Notes under the pieces: model-generated
Database searches by the model: none
Told to the model about the DNA's origin: nothing
What the model saw: only the letters and a program-made list of their open reading frames with translations
Part shown: piece after piece, positions 28,894-38,714 of the stretch
Numbering within the stretch: position 1 is the first letter of the stretch
How the letters are laid out: every line of letters begins with the position of its first letter
Position numbers and translations under genes: made by a program
NCBI RefSeq assembly: GCF_002018875.1
Contig: NZ_MVOL01000006.1
Coordinates: 124,001-188,000 of the forward strand
DNA from: Pseudomonas sp. MF4836
GTDB taxonomy: Bacteria > Pseudomonadota > Gammaproteobacteria > Pseudomonadales > Pseudomonadaceae
Length of the DNA: 64,000 nucleotides
Reading direction: 5' to 3'

Positions 28894-31017
28894 TCAGAAC
28901 TCCAGCTCCGCGCTGAAGTACAGGACGTGACGCTGGTCGTAATTGTTGTCGCTGAAGGTTGTCGGCTGTTTGTCCAGGCGTTGCTGGAGCATGGCGGCCA
29001 GCTCCAGGTTGGCCTTGCCCAGGGCCAGGTGCTTGGCGACACGGCTGTCCACCCGTTCGAAGCGATAGCCGTTGAGCGCATTGTCGCCATAGTAGAAGAG
29101 CGCGCTCGACCAACCCTGGCCCCAATCGCGCAGCCAACCCGCCGAACCACTGTTGCTGGCGGTCTGGCGCTGATCCAGGCGATTGCTGGCTTCGGCATGC
29201 ACATAGGCGTAGGTCAGGCGCAGCCGGTCGGCGCGGCTCAGGTGCCAGTCCAGCTGGCTCTCGGTGCCGCTGAAGCGCGAGCTGTTGGCATTGCTGGCGA
29301 TGTACTGATTGTTGCGCAGGGGCTCGCTGACCATGCCGGTGATTTCGTCATAGAACAGTTTGACGTCGAGGTTGAGCCCCAGGTCGACGAAAAAGCCGTT
29401 GTAACCCAGCTCCCGCGAACGCATGTGTTCCTGGTCGAGGTTGCCCGGACCCCGGGTCTTGACGAAGTATTCGGCGCTGGGCTGGCCATAGGCGCGAGGG
29501 TTGAGGCCGGTGACCCGGTAACTCCAGTTGACGTTGTTCTCGAACATGTCCGGTGATCGGATCGCTTCCGAATACACCGCACGCAGACCATGGCGCGGGT
29601 TGATCAGGTAGTTGAGCGCGACCCTCGGGGTCAGCGAACTGCCGGTCAGTTGGCTGTTTTCAAACATGGCTCCGCCCTGCAGCAGCCAGTGTTCGCTGGC
29701 GCGCCATTCAAGCTGGCCGAACAGGCGCCAGGTGGTGTCATCGAGGGTGCCATTGAAGTAGGTCTCGGAGTCCGCCCGGTCATAACGATAGTTCATGCCG
29801 CTGACCAGTCGCAGGCTGTCGGACAGGCTCAGGGTGTCTTGCAGCTCCAGGTCGTAGCGGGTTTCCCGGGCACTCTGGTCGATATTGCCGCACACGGTCT
29901 GGCTCGCGCCGTCCCGCCACTGGGTCAGTACCTGGTTGGCCAGGGCCTGTTCGTCGCTGCGGCCCGCCGGCGCACCGGTGCCGAGGTAGCTGGGAATATT
30001 GCGCGCCAGGCGCTCGGCGTAATTCGGGTTGAGCTGCCACAGGCGGGTCAGTTCGGGGCTGAACGAGATCTCGGCATCGCAGGCGCGCCAGGTCTGCTGG
30101 CGGTCCCAGTGCTGGGCCGACCCCTGGATGTACAGGCTGTGCCTGGGATTGAGGTCGAGGTTCCAGCGCAAGGAACTGGCGTAGTCCTTGGCCGCCACAT
30201 CGGAGTCCTTGCCGGTCTGAGTGATGCCGGCAAACACCGGCCGGTAGGTATAAGGACGCTGGTTGCTGCCTTCCTTGGCGCTGAACTGCCAGTCGATGCT
30301 CTGCCGCTCATCGAGCATCTGCCCCAGGGCCAGGCTCATGCGGTTCAGGCGCCTGCTGTCGCGGTAGTCGGCACCGCTGCGGTCGGAGTCGAAGCCGTCG
30401 TCTTCCTGGCCGGACAGCGACAGCCGCAGGTCGCCGCTGTCCCAGCCGGTGCCCTGGCTGGCGTACCAGTCGCTGATGCCGCGTTGGCCGCGGGTCATCT
30501 TGAACCGGGTGCCGTGGCTGTCGGCCGGGGCGCGGGTAATGATGTTGACCACCGCCATCAGCGCGTTGGCGCCGTAGCTGACGGTGTTGGGGCCGCGGAA
30601 GACTTCGATGCGCTCGATGTCTTCCATGGCCACCGGGATATCGCTCCAGTCCACGGTCGCCAGGCCCGCGCGATACACCGAGCGGCCGTCGATCAGCACC
30701 TGCATGCGTCGCGCTTCGCTGGCGCTGGTGCCGTGATAGTTGACCGCCGCCTGGTTGCCGTTGATGGCGCCGACCATCATCCCCGGCACCAGGCGCAGCA
30801 GTTCGCCGATATCCCGGGAACCGCTGGCCTTGATCAGCTCGCTGTCGAGCACCGTCATGCTCCCGGGCACCGCTGCCGGGGACTGCTTGAGACGGGTAGC
30901 CGTCAGCACTTGCGGCAGCGGCTGGTTGTCCACAAACAGGTCGTCGGCCAGCGCCGCAGCACTGAACAACAGTGCCAGGAGCAACGACGAGGGGCGGCGG
31001 GGAGGGCCAAAACGCAC
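28894..31017 (-). CDS. TonB-dependent outer-membrane receptor
   Basis: This is a 707-residue outer-membrane protein with an N-terminal signal peptide (ending AAALA), a plug domain and a 22-strand-type barrel ending in an aromatic residue (SAELEF). Plug motifs are clear: PAAVPGSMTVLDSELIK, RMQVLIDGRSVYR and IERIEVFRGPNTVSYGANALMAVVNIIT. The ligand is not evident. I chose the GTG at 31017, which has AAGG about 8 nt upstream and leads straight into the signal peptide; the frame is open to 31212, but that part is unlike any leader. It is the first gene of a three-gene unit with the binding protein and kinase. Confidence 0.88.
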   Translation of the reverse strand: MRFGPPRRPSSLLLALLFSAAALADDLFVDNQPLPQVLTATRLKQSPAAVPGSMTVLDSELIKASGSRDIGELLRLVPGMMVGAINGNQAAVNYHGTSASEARRMQVLIDGRSVYRAGLATVDWSDIPVAMEDIERIEVFRGPNTVSYGANALMAVVNIITRAPADSHGTRFKMTRGQRGISDWYASQGTGWDSGDLRLSLSGQEDDGFDSDRSGADYRDSRRLNRMSLALGQMLDERQSIDWQFSAKEGSNQRPYTYRPVFAGITQTGKDSDVAAKDYASSLRWNLDLNPRHSLYIQGSAQHWDRQQTWRACDAEISFSPELTRLWQLNPNYAERLARNIPSYLGTGAPAGRSDEQALANQVLTQWRDGASQTVCGNIDQSARETRYDLELQDTLSLSDSLRLVSGMNYRYDRADSETYFNGTLDDTTWRLFGQLEWRASEHWLLQGGAMFENSQLTGSSLTPRVALNYLINPRHGLRAVYSEAIRSPDMFENNVNWSYRVTGLNPRAYGQPSAEYFVKTRGPGNLDQEHMRSRELGYNGFFVDLGLNLDVKLFYDEITGMVSEPLRNNQYIASNANSSRFSGTESQLDWHLSRADRLRLTYAYVHAEASNRLDQRQTASNSGSAGWLRDWGQGWSSALFYYGDNALNGYRFERVDSRVAKHLALGKANLELAAMLQQRLDKQPTTFSDNNYDQRHVLYFSAELEF

Positions 31018-31212
31018 GGTACAGCCTTGAATCGGAATAATGGCCGCGCATGTTAACCGAGATGGTTGAGTTTTCCAGTCGATAAGCCCGACATTCCCAG
31101 ATCGAATCCGGCAGATCCCGACATTTCGCGCTAATTGTCCCAGGGGCTGGTAGGCGCAGGACCGAACCGTATAATGCCGCCATCGCCACTGGTATGGATT
31201 GACGGATTGCAT

Positions 31213-32238
31213 ATGACTGAACAGCGCCCTATTGCGGTCCTGGGAGGCGGAAGTTTTGGTACCGCCGTGGCAAATCTACTGGCCGAAAACGGTCATCGGG
31301 TGCGGCAGTGGATGCGCGATCCCGAGCAGGCCGAGGCCATTCGGGTCAATCGCGAGAACCCGCGCTACCTCAAGGGCATCAAGATTCATCCGGCGGTCGA
31401 GCCGGTCACCGACCTGTTGGCCACCCTCGGCGAATGTGACCTGTGCTTTGTTGCGCTGCCTTCCAGCGCCTTGCGCTCGGTACTGGCCCCCCATGCGCAA
31501 CTGCTCAGCGGCAAATTGCTGGTGAGCCTGACCAAAGGCATCGAAGCCCAGACCTTCAAGCTGATGAGCGAAATCCTCCAGGACATCGCTCCCCAGGCGC
31601 GGATCGGCGTGCTTTCAGGGCCGAACCTGGCCCGCGAAGTGGCCGAGCATGCGTTGACCGCCACCGTGGTCGCCAGCGAAGACGAAGAGCTGTGCCAGCG
31701 CGTGCAGGCCGCGTTGCATGGGCGCACCTTCCGCGTGTACGCCAGTGCCGACCGTTTTGGCGTCGAGTTGGGCGGGGCGCTGAAAAACGTCTACGCGATC
31801 ATCGCCGGCATGGCGGTGGCGCTGGGCATGGGGGAAAACACCAAGAGCATGCTGATCACCCGGGCGCTGGCGGAAATGACCCGCTTTGCCGTCAGTCAGG
31901 GTGCCAACCCGATGACCTTTCTCGGCCTGGCCGGGGTGGGAGACCTGATCGTCACCTGCTCTTCATCCAAGAGCCGCAACTATCAGGTCGGCTTTGCCCT
32001 GGGCCAGGGCTTGAGCCTGGAAGAGGCGGTGACCCGCCTGGGCGAGGTGGCCGAAGGCGTCAACACGCTCAAGGTGCTCAAGGTCAAGGCCCAGGAACTG
32101 GGGGTGTACATGCCGCTGGTAGCCGGGCTGCACGCGATTCTGTTCGAAGGGCGTACGCTGAACCAGGTGATCGAGTTGCTGATGCGTGGCGAGCCGAAAA
32201 CCGACGTCGACTTTATCTCCACCAGCGGATTCAACTGA
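31213..32238 (+). CDS. gpsA: NAD(P)+-dependent glycerol-3-phosphate dehydrogenase
   Basis: GpsA reduces dihydroxyacetone phosphate to sn-glycerol-3-phosphate for phospholipid synthesis. The 341-residue protein has the Rossmann motif [11 protein letters not shown] (9-19), the catalytic-domain segment [11 protein letters not shown] and the Lys in ALKNVYAI. The ATG at 31213 gives the usual N-terminus; upstream in-frame sequence is not conserved-looking. DUF4389 and sixA genes follow closely. Confidence 0.96.
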   Translation: MTEQRPIAVLGGGSFGTAVANLLAENGHRVRQWMRDPEQAEAIRVNRENPRYLKGIKIHPAVEPVTDLLATLGECDLCFVALPSSALRSVLAPHAQLLSGKLLVSLTKGIEAQTFKLMSEILQDIAPQARIGVLSGPNLAREVAEHALTATVVASEDEELCQRVQAALHGRTFRVYASADRFGVELGGALKNVYAIIAGMAVALGMGENTKSMLITRALAEMTRFAVSQGANPMTFLGLAGVGDLIVTCSSSKSRNYQVGFALGQGLSLEEAVTRLGEVAEGVNTLKVLKVKAQELGVYMPLVAGLHAILFEGRTLNQVIELLMRGEPKTDVDFISTSGFN

Positions 32239-32257
32239 AAGCAGACAGGAGCGAGAC

Positions 32258-32605
32258 ATGAACGATAGCAATTCCGAAGCAAAATACGAGTCGATCCTGC
32301 TGCGGGTCCTGTGGATGCTGGTGTTTCTGCTGGTGTGGCAGGTGGCGCAATTCATCCTCGGCGTCCTGGTGCTGGTGCAGTTGATCTATCGCCTGATCTA
32401 CGGCGCGCCCAGCGCCAGCCTGATGAACTTCGGCGACAGCCTGAGCCAGTTCCTGGCGCAGATCGGCCGTTTCGGCAGCTTTCATACCGATCAGAAACCC
32501 TGGCCCTTTGCCGACTGGCCGGCGCCGCGCACCCCTGAAGGCGAGGCGCCCCATGCCGTGCCGCCGGCCCCGCACCCGGCCCGTGACGAGGAGCCCAAGC
32601 TATGA
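32258..32605 (+). CDS. DUF4389 family membrane protein
   Basis: This 115-residue protein has two near-continuous hydrophobic stretches (about 14-48) followed by a soluble tail rich in Pro, Glu and Ala. It matches the DUF4389 proteins that sit between gpsA and sixA in pseudomonads. Function unknown. The ATG at 32258 follows CAGGAGCGAGAC. Its stop overlaps the sixA start by four bases (ATGA). Confidence 0.82.
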   Translation: MNDSNSEAKYESILLRVLWMLVFLLVWQVAQFILGVLVLVQLIYRLIYGAPSASLMNFGDSLSQFLAQIGRFGSFHTDQKPWPFADWPAPRTPEGEAPHAVPPAPHPARDEEPKL

Positions 32606-33051
32606 AGCTCTGGGTGTTGCGCCACGGCGAAGCCGAGCCCCACGCCCGCAGCGATGCCGAGCGCAACCTGACCGAGCATGGGCGCAAGGAAGTCCTGAGC
32701 AGTGCCGCGCAATTGATCGGCCAGCCCATCGACGCCATCCTTGCCAGCCCGTATGTGCGGGCCCAGCAGACCGCCGAGCTGGTGCGCGAGGCCCTGGGCT
32801 TCGAGGCGCCGATCCGCACCGTGCCCTGGCTGACGCCCGACAGCAACCCGCTGACCGCGCTGGAGCGGATCGATTCGGCGGACAACCTGCTGCTGGTCAG
32901 CCACCAACCCCTGGTGGGCAACCTGATTGGCTTGTTGCAGCATGGTCACCTGCGCAGCCCGCAGGCGATGGGCACCGCCTTCCTTGCCGAGCTTGAAGGC
33001 GACTGGCCACTGGCCGGGCTGATGGCGCTCAATAGCCTCAAGCAGCCCTAG
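32602..33051 (+). CDS. sixA: Phosphohistidine phosphatase SixA
   Basis: SixA is a small histidine phosphatase that removes phosphate from phospho-His on phosphorelay or phosphotransfer proteins. The 149-residue length is right for SixA and too short for phosphoglycerate mutases. The RHGEAE motif (7-12) holds the nucleophilic His8, and the second catalytic His is in LLLVSHQPLVG. It is translationally coupled to the DUF4389 gene. Confidence 0.9.
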   Translation: MKLWVLRHGEAEPHARSDAERNLTEHGRKEVLSSAAQLIGQPIDAILASPYVRAQQTAELVREALGFEAPIRTVPWLTPDSNPLTALERIDSADNLLLVSHQPLVGNLIGLLQHGHLRSPQAMGTAFLAELEGDWPLAGLMALNSLKQP

Positions 33052-33187
33052 AGGGACAGCCCTGTCTCCAGGTGGCAGGGCGCAACATTTCTTAACTTGC
33101 AGCGCTCCTTTGTGCGTGGAATAGTCGGCCGAGCAAGTGCTTGGTTGGCTAGTCTCACGATCAGAACAAAAACAAGGAGCGAGTCGC

Positions 33188-34855
33188 ATGTCTACTGCTT
33201 TTCGTTTGCCGCTGGAAGTGTTCTACGAGCGTGAAGCTCGTCATCCCCGCCAACGTTTTCTGGTCCAGCCCACGGGCGGTGGGCAGGTCGAGGAACTGGA
33301 CTGGTCCCAGGTCGCTCACCAGGCACGCTGCGCCGCACATTGGCTGCGCGGGCGTGAGCTGCCTCCCGGCAGCCATATCGCGATCATCTCCAAGAACTGC
33401 GCGCACTGGATCATTGCCGACCTGGCGATCTGGATGGCCGGCCACGTCTCCGTGCCCCTGTACCCCAACCTGACCGCCGACTCGGTGGCCCAGGTGCTCG
33501 AACACTCCGAGTCGGCCCTGGTGTTTATCGGCAAGCTGGATGACTGGCCCGCCATGGCGCCCGGGCTCAAACCGGGGTTGACCACCGTCAACCTGCCGCT
33601 GCACCCCGAGGGCGATTTTGATTTCAACTGGGACGATCTGCAGCGCTGTTCACCGATCCTGGACAGCCCCACGCCGGCCGCCGAGCAACTGGCGACCATC
33701 ATCTATACCTCCGGCACCACCGGCCTGCCCAAAGGGGTGATGCACAGTTTCGCCAACCTGGGGTTTGCCACCACCCACGGCGCCGGGCTGTTCGGCCTGG
33801 GCACTGCGGACCGCCTGCTGTCCTACCTGCCGCTGTGCCACGTGGCCGAGCGCATGTTTGTCGAGATGGCGGCCATCTATACCGGGCAGACGGTGTTCTT
33901 CGCCGAGAGCCTCGATACCTTCCTCACCGACCTGCAGCGCGCGCGCCCGACCGCGATGTTCGGTGTGCCGCGGATCTGGACCAAGTTCCAGATGGGGGTC
34001 TACAGCAAGGTCCCGGCCAAGCGCCTGGACTTTTTGTTGCGACTGCCATTCATCGGCAAGCGCGTGGGCCACAAAGTGCTGGCTGGGCTGGGCCTGGACG
34101 CGTTGCGCGTGGCGCTGTCGGGTGCGGCTCCGGTGCCGCAGACGTTGCTGCACTGGTATCAGCGCCTGGGGCTGGATGTGCTGGAGGTGTACGGCATGAC
34201 CGAAAGCTGCGGCTACTCCCATATCGGCCGCCCCGGGGAACATATTCCCGGCTGGATCGGCAAGCCGTGCCCGGAGGTCGAAGTGCGCATCGATGAGTTC
34301 GGTGAAGTCCAGGTGCGCAGCGGCGCGACCATGCTCGGGTACTACAAGGATCCGCAGAAAACCGCCGAGACCCTCACCGCCGACGGGTTTTTGCGTACGG
34401 GCGACAAAGGCGAGCAGGACGCCGCCGGCAACCTGCGCCTGACCGGCCGGCTCAAGGAGATCTTCAAGACCAGCAAAGGCAAGTATGTGGCCCCGGCGCC
34501 AATCGAGAATCGCCTGGCGGTGCACCCGCGGATCGAGCAGGTGTGCGTGGTCGGCGACGGTCTGGGGGCGCCGCTGGGGCTGTGCGTGCTTTCGGCGGTG
34601 GGCGTGCAGGAGGCCGCCGGCGCGGCGCGCGGTGCCCTGCACAGCAGCCTGGAAGTGCTGCTGGAGCAGGTCAATCAGGTCCTGGATAAACACGAGCGCT
34701 TGCGTCGCCTAGTGGTGGTGAAGGACAGTTGGGCGGTCGAGAACGGTTTCCTGACGCCGACCCTGAAGATCAAGCGCAACGTGATCGAAGCCGCTTACGG
34801 CCAGCGCTTTCAGGAGTGGAGCGAGCGCTCCGAAGCCGTGCTGTGGCAGGATTGA
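33188..34855 (+). CDS. AMP-binding long-chain acyl-CoA synthetase family protein
   Basis: This 555-residue adenylate-forming enzyme should activate a carboxylic acid, probably a fatty acid, to its acyl-CoA. The P-loop is TIIYTSGTTGLPKGV (about 178-192), the A5 motif is YGMTESCGYSH, and the C-terminal domain has RTGDKGEQDAAGNL and the catalytic Lys region NVIEAAY after TLKIKR. The ATG at 33188 follows AAGGAGCGAGTCGC. A hotdog thioesterase follows after 29 nt, so activation and hydrolysis of acyl-CoA may be linked. Confidence 0.87.
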   Translation: MSTAFRLPLEVFYEREARHPRQRFLVQPTGGGQVEELDWSQVAHQARCAAHWLRGRELPPGSHIAIISKNCAHWIIADLAIWMAGHVSVPLYPNLTADSVAQVLEHSESALVFIGKLDDWPAMAPGLKPGLTTVNLPLHPEGDFDFNWDDLQRCSPILDSPTPAAEQLATIIYTSGTTGLPKGVMHSFANLGFATTHGAGLFGLGTADRLLSYLPLCHVAERMFVEMAAIYTGQTVFFAESLDTFLTDLQRARPTAMFGVPRIWTKFQMGVYSKVPAKRLDFLLRLPFIGKRVGHKVLAGLGLDALRVALSGAAPVPQTLLHWYQRLGLDVLEVYGMTESCGYSHIGRPGEHIPGWIGKPCPEVEVRIDEFGEVQVRSGATMLGYYKDPQKTAETLTADGFLRTGDKGEQDAAGNLRLTGRLKEIFKTSKGKYVAPAPIENRLAVHPRIEQVCVVGDGLGAPLGLCVLSAVGVQEAAGAARGALHSSLEVLLEQVNQVLDKHERLRRLVVVKDSWAVENGFLTPTLKIKRNVIEAAYGQRFQEWSERSEAVLWQD

Positions 34856-34884
34856 CCCCCATAAAAACCCTGAAGGATGCAGCG

Positions 34885-35328
34885 ATGAGCCTATGGCGTA
34901 CCACTCCGAACATCGAACAACTCAATTCGCTTCAGAAAAACACCATCGGCGAAGTACTGGATATTCGCTTCGAGTCCTTTGACGAAGAATCCCTGACCGC
35001 AAGCATGGTCATCGATCATCGCACTCACCAGCCTTACGGCCTGCTGCATGGCGGCGCCTCGGTGGTGCTGGCGGAAACCGTCGGCTCCATGGCCAGCTAC
35101 CTGTGCATCGATGCCAGCAAATTCTATTGCGTGGGCCTGGAAATCAACGCCAACCACCTGCGTGGCCTGCGCAGCGGCCGGGTGAGCGCGGTGGCCAGGG
35201 CGGTGCACATCGGCCGCACGACCCATGTCTGGGATATCCGCCTGAGCAGCGATGAGGGCAAGTCCAGCTGCATCTCGCGCCTGACCATGGCGGTGGTGCC
35301 GCTGGGGGAAACGCCGCCGGCCCGCTGA
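34885..35328 (+). CDS. Hotdog-fold thioesterase, YdiI/EntH-like
   Basis: This 147-residue protein has the HGGASVVLAETVGSMAS motif (about 53-69), with the Glu acid typical of the YdiI/EntH branch of hotdog thioesterases. Such enzymes hydrolyse aromatic or aliphatic acyl-CoA or acyl carrier thioesters. The ATG at 34885 follows AAGGATGCAGCG. It lies just downstream of the acyl-CoA synthetase gene. Confidence 0.85.
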   Translation: MSLWRTTPNIEQLNSLQKNTIGEVLDIRFESFDEESLTASMVIDHRTHQPYGLLHGGASVVLAETVGSMASYLCIDASKFYCVGLEINANHLRGLRSGRVSAVARAVHIGRTTHVWDIRLSSDEGKSSCISRLTMAVVPLGETPPAR

Positions 35329-35444
35329 GCGGCGCAGGCTTATAGGCTGAAGCGGCGTGTCATCATTCGTGTCCGTTACGGTCATTGCCCTGGTGCGGTG
35401 ACCTGCGGACAATCAGCCATTGTCCGGTCCATGGGTAACTCGGT

Positions 35445-36251
35445 ATGTCGCAGCAGGTCTTTTTCGCTCACGCCAACGGCTTTCCTTCGGGAACCTACGG
35501 CAAGTTGTTTGCTGCCCTGGCGCCCGAGTATGACGTGGCCCATTTGCAGCAACACGCGCACGATCCGCGTTTTCCAGTGGACGACAACTGGCAGAACCTG
35601 GTCAGCGAGCTGATCCACCATCTGCAACAGCAGGCGCAGCCGGTGTGGGGCGTGGGTCATTCCCTGGGCGGCATTCTGCATTTGCATGCCGCCCTGCGTT
35701 GTCCGGAACTGTATCGCGGGGTGGTGATGCTCGATTCGCCGGTGCTGACCCGTGCCGACCAATGGGTCATCCGGGCGGCCAAGCGCTTTGGATTTATCGA
35801 CCGCCTGACCCCGGCCGGCCGCACCCTGGGGCGGCGCGAGGAGTTTGCCAGCCTGGAGTCGGCCCGCAGTTACTTTGCCGACAAGAGCCTGTTTCGCCGG
35901 TTTGATCCGGAATGTTTCGAAGCCTATCTGCAACACGGCCTGCATCAGGTCGGCGATCGTCTGCGCCTGCGCTTCGACCCGGCGACGGAAATCAGCATCT
36001 ACCGTGGGGTGCCCCACACCAGCCCGGGCCTCGCCCGCCAATTGCAGGTGCCGCTGGCCATGGTGCGTGGACGGCATAGCCGGGTGGTGATGCGGCATCA
36101 CGCCAGCGCGGTCGGGCGCATGCCCCAAGGCGAGTCGCTGAGCATGCCGGGCGGGCACATGTTTCCGCTGGAGCGCCCCCAGGACACCGCGGCGCTGCTC
36201 AAGGAGCTGTTCAGCCGCTGGGACACACGCCGCGAACGGAGTTGCGCATGA
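35445..36251 (+). CDS. Alpha/beta hydrolase
   Basis: This 268-residue alpha/beta hydrolase has the nucleophile elbow GVGHSLGG (Ser at about residue 73) and a C-terminal His in PGGHMFPLERP. The oxyanion region is FFAHANGFPSGTY. It lacks a signal peptide. The specific ester or lactone substrate is unknown. The stop overlaps the start of a second hydrolase by four bases, so the two are co-translated. Confidence 0.85.
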   Translation: MSQQVFFAHANGFPSGTYGKLFAALAPEYDVAHLQQHAHDPRFPVDDNWQNLVSELIHHLQQQAQPVWGVGHSLGGILHLHAALRCPELYRGVVMLDSPVLTRADQWVIRAAKRFGFIDRLTPAGRTLGRREEFASLESARSYFADKSLFRRFDPECFEAYLQHGLHQVGDRLRLRFDPATEISIYRGVPHTSPGLARQLQVPLAMVRGRHSRVVMRHHASAVGRMPQGESLSMPGGHMFPLERPQDTAALLKELFSRWDTRRERSCA

Positions 36252-37102
36252 GCCGGGTGGTCGAAGAGGTGCGCCTGAGCCTGCCCCATATCGAACTCGC
36301 GGCCCATCTGTTCGGGCCCGAGGACGGCTTGCCGGTGATTGCCCTGCATGGCTGGCTGGATAATGCCAATAGCTTTGCGCGCCTGGCGCCCAAGCTCGAC
36401 GGCTTGCGTATCGTTGCCCTGGACATGGCCGGCCACGGCCACTCCGACCATCGGCCGGCGGGCGCCGGTTATGCCCTGTGGGACTATGTGTACGACGTGC
36501 TGCAGGTGGCCGAGCAACTGGGCTGGAAACGCTTTGCCCTGATGGGCCACTCCCTGGGGGCGATTGTCTCGCTGGTGCTGGCCGGAGCCTTGCCGGAGCG
36601 CGTCAGCCACCTGGCGTTGATCGATGGGGTGATCCCGCCCACCGCCGGCACCGAGAATGCCGCCGAGCGCCTGGGCATGGCGCTGCAGGCGCAACTCGCC
36701 CTGCAGGACAAGCGCAAGCGGGTCTACGCCACTCTGGAGCAGGCCATCGAGGCGCGGATGAAGGGCCTGGTGGCGGTCAGTCGTGAAGCGGCCGAATTGC
36801 TGGCCCAGCGCGGCCTGATGCCGGTGCCCGGGGGCTATACCTGGCGCAGCGATAACCGCCTGACCCTGGCGTCGCCGTTGCGCCTGACCGAAGAGCAGGC
36901 CATGGCCTTCGTGCAGCGGGTCAGTTGCCCGACCCGGCTGGTGGTGGCGGCCGATGGCATGCTGGCCAAGCACGGGCAATTGCTCGAGCGACTACCCTTT
37001 GCCCGGGAGCAGTTGCCGGGAGGCCATCATTTGCACCTGAACGACGAGGCCGGCGCGATCTTTGTCGCAGACTGTTTCAATCGGTTTTTCGCCGTTCCTT
37101 GA
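36248..37102 (+). CDS. Alpha/beta hydrolase
   Basis: This 284-residue hydrolase has [10 protein letters not shown], the nucleophile elbow [18 protein letters not shown] and a C-terminal GGHHLHL. The arrangement is that of serum-esterase-like or haloalkane-dehalogenase-like members of the alpha/beta superfamily, but no halide-specific residues can be asserted. The ATG at 36248 overlaps the TGA of the previous gene. An in-frame TTG at 36242 is less likely. Confidence 0.85.
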   Translation: MSRVVEEVRLSLPHIELAAHLFGPEDGLPVIALHGWLDNANSFARLAPKLDGLRIVALDMAGHGHSDHRPAGAGYALWDYVYDVLQVAEQLGWKRFALMGHSLGAIVSLVLAGALPERVSHLALIDGVIPPTAGTENAAERLGMALQAQLALQDKRKRVYATLEQAIEARMKGLVAVSREAAELLAQRGLMPVPGGYTWRSDNRLTLASPLRLTEEQAMAFVQRVSCPTRLVVAADGMLAKHGQLLERLPFAREQLPGGHHLHLNDEAGAIFVADCFNRFFAVP

Positions 37103-37152
37103 CTTGCGCCGGTCAACTGTCGAGGCTGGGCGGGTTGAAATCGGAGACAACC

Positions 37153-37812
37153 ATGATAGATCTCTACACCGCTGCGACGCCTAATGGCCACAAGGTCTCT
37201 ATCGTGCTCGAGGAACTCGGCATGCCCTATACGGTGCATGCCCTGAGTTTCGACAAAAAGGAACAGAAGGCTCCAGACTTTCTCAAGATCAATCCCAACG
37301 GGCGGATCCCGGCAATCGTCGACCGTGCCAATGGCGATTTCGCCGTGTTTGAATCCGGCGCCATCCTTATCTACCTCGCCGAACTCAGCGGCCAATTGCT
37401 GCCCGCCGACCCCAAGGGGCGTTCGCTGGTTCTGCAATGGCTGATGTTCCAGATGGGCGGGGTCGGCCCGATGCAGGGTCAGGCCAACGTGTTCTTCCGT
37501 TACTTCCCGGAAAAACTCCAAGGCGCCATCGACCGCTACCAGCATGAAACCCGGCGTCTGTACGAAGTGCTCGACGGTCGTTTGCAGACGGTGGAATTTC
37601 TGGCCGGTGACTACAGCATCGCCGACATCGCCACATACCCCTGGGTCCGCGGCCATGAATGGTCCGGGGTCTCGGTCGACGGCCTGCCGGCCCTGCAGCG
37701 CTGGATGGCGGCCCTGGCGGCGCGCCCGGCGGTGCAACGCGGCCTGCTGGTCCCCCAACGCACGGATGACGCCAGCGTTGTCAAAGGTGCCCAGGCCATG
37801 CTGATCCGATGA
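37153..37812 (+). CDS. Glutathione S-transferase, YghU/Ure2-like
   Basis: This 219-residue GST has an N-terminal thioredoxin fold opening with [18 protein letters not shown], where Thr and Asn replace the Tyr or Ser of other GST classes, as in the nu-class YghU/Ure2-like enzymes. The cis-Pro and Glu-Ser of the glutathione site are in GRIPAIVD and [12 protein letters not shown]. The C-terminal helical domain has the [12 protein letters not shown] motif. The ATG at 37153 follows TCGGAGACAACC. Its stop overlaps the next start by four bases. Confidence 0.9.
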   Translation: MIDLYTAATPNGHKVSIVLEELGMPYTVHALSFDKKEQKAPDFLKINPNGRIPAIVDRANGDFAVFESGAILIYLAELSGQLLPADPKGRSLVLQWLMFQMGGVGPMQGQANVFFRYFPEKLQGAIDRYQHETRRLYEVLDGRLQTVEFLAGDYSIADIATYPWVRGHEWSGVSVDGLPALQRWMAALAARPAVQRGLLVPQRTDDASVVKGAQAMLIR

Positions 37813-38642
37813 GCGTATTTCCAATGAAAGGACTCATCCGTTGTTTCAGCATGCTGGGTTTGTACTGTGCCAGTTCCATGGTGTTCGCCGCCGACGTGCC
37901 CGGTAGCCACGACTTGCCGCTGGTACCGCGCCTGGCCGATGCGCAGATTGTCGATTACCGGCCACTGGCGGAGCTGGAGCGCATCTACCCCATGGGGTCG
38001 ATCCGCAGGATCAGCGGCCAGTTGCGCTTTGACGGCCAGGTTGGCGCCCGGGGCAAGGCCACTTCGGTGACCTATGAGTTGCCGCCCGAGCATTCATCCA
38101 CCGAAGCCTTTACCGCCGCCCGCGAAGCCCTGCAGAAGCAGGGCGCCGAACTGCTGTTCTGGTGCCAGGCGCGGGACTGCGGGGAAAGCAGCCTGTGGGC
38201 CAATGAAGTGTTCGGCAACGCCAAGCTCTTTGGCGCCGACGACCAGCAGGCCTACCTGCTGTTGCGCCTGGCCGCGCCCCAGGACAATTCCCTGGTGGCG
38301 CTGTACAGCATCACTCGGGGCAATCGCCGGGCGTACCTGCATGTCGAACAGTTCGAGGCCAGTGCGCCACTGGGTGACTTGCTGCCGACTTCGGCAACCC
38401 TGTTGCGCCAGTTGAAAGACACCGGCCGCCTGGACCTGCCCAAACTCGGTGCCGACCCGCAGTCGGTCTGGCTGACCCTGCTGTCCCGGGGGCTGAACCT
38501 GGATACCACGCTGCGGGTCAGTATTTCCGGGAGCAACGCCGAAGCCTGGCGTCAGGCCCTGATCGGCCAGGGCGTGCGCGCCGCGCGGATGGAAACCGGC
38601 ACCACCGATACGACGGGCCTGCACTTCGAGCTGTTGCGCTAA
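37809..38642 (+). CDS. DUF4892 family exported protein
   Basis: This 277-residue protein has a hydrophobic N-terminus ending VFAAD, a likely signal peptidase site. The mature part contains [11 protein letters not shown] and [23 protein letters not shown], which I recognise from DUF4892 proteins of pseudomonads. The two Cys in the CQARDCG motif could form a disulfide in the periplasm. The ATG at 37809 overlaps the GST stop. The ATG at 37824 would also give a complete signal peptide. Function is unknown. Confidence 0.75.
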   Translation: MSVFPMKGLIRCFSMLGLYCASSMVFAADVPGSHDLPLVPRLADAQIVDYRPLAELERIYPMGSIRRISGQLRFDGQVGARGKATSVTYELPPEHSSTEAFTAAREALQKQGAELLFWCQARDCGESSLWANEVFGNAKLFGADDQQAYLLLRLAAPQDNSLVALYSITRGNRRAYLHVEQFEASAPLGDLLPTSATLLRQLKDTGRLDLPKLGADPQSVWLTLLSRGLNLDTTLRVSISGSNAEAWRQALIGQGVRAARMETGTTDTTGLHFELLR

Positions 38643-38714
38643 TACCCTCCAAGGCGAACACACCGGCCCTGTGTTCGCCTACTCTGTGTTCGACGTCCTT
38701 TCTCGAGATTCTTC

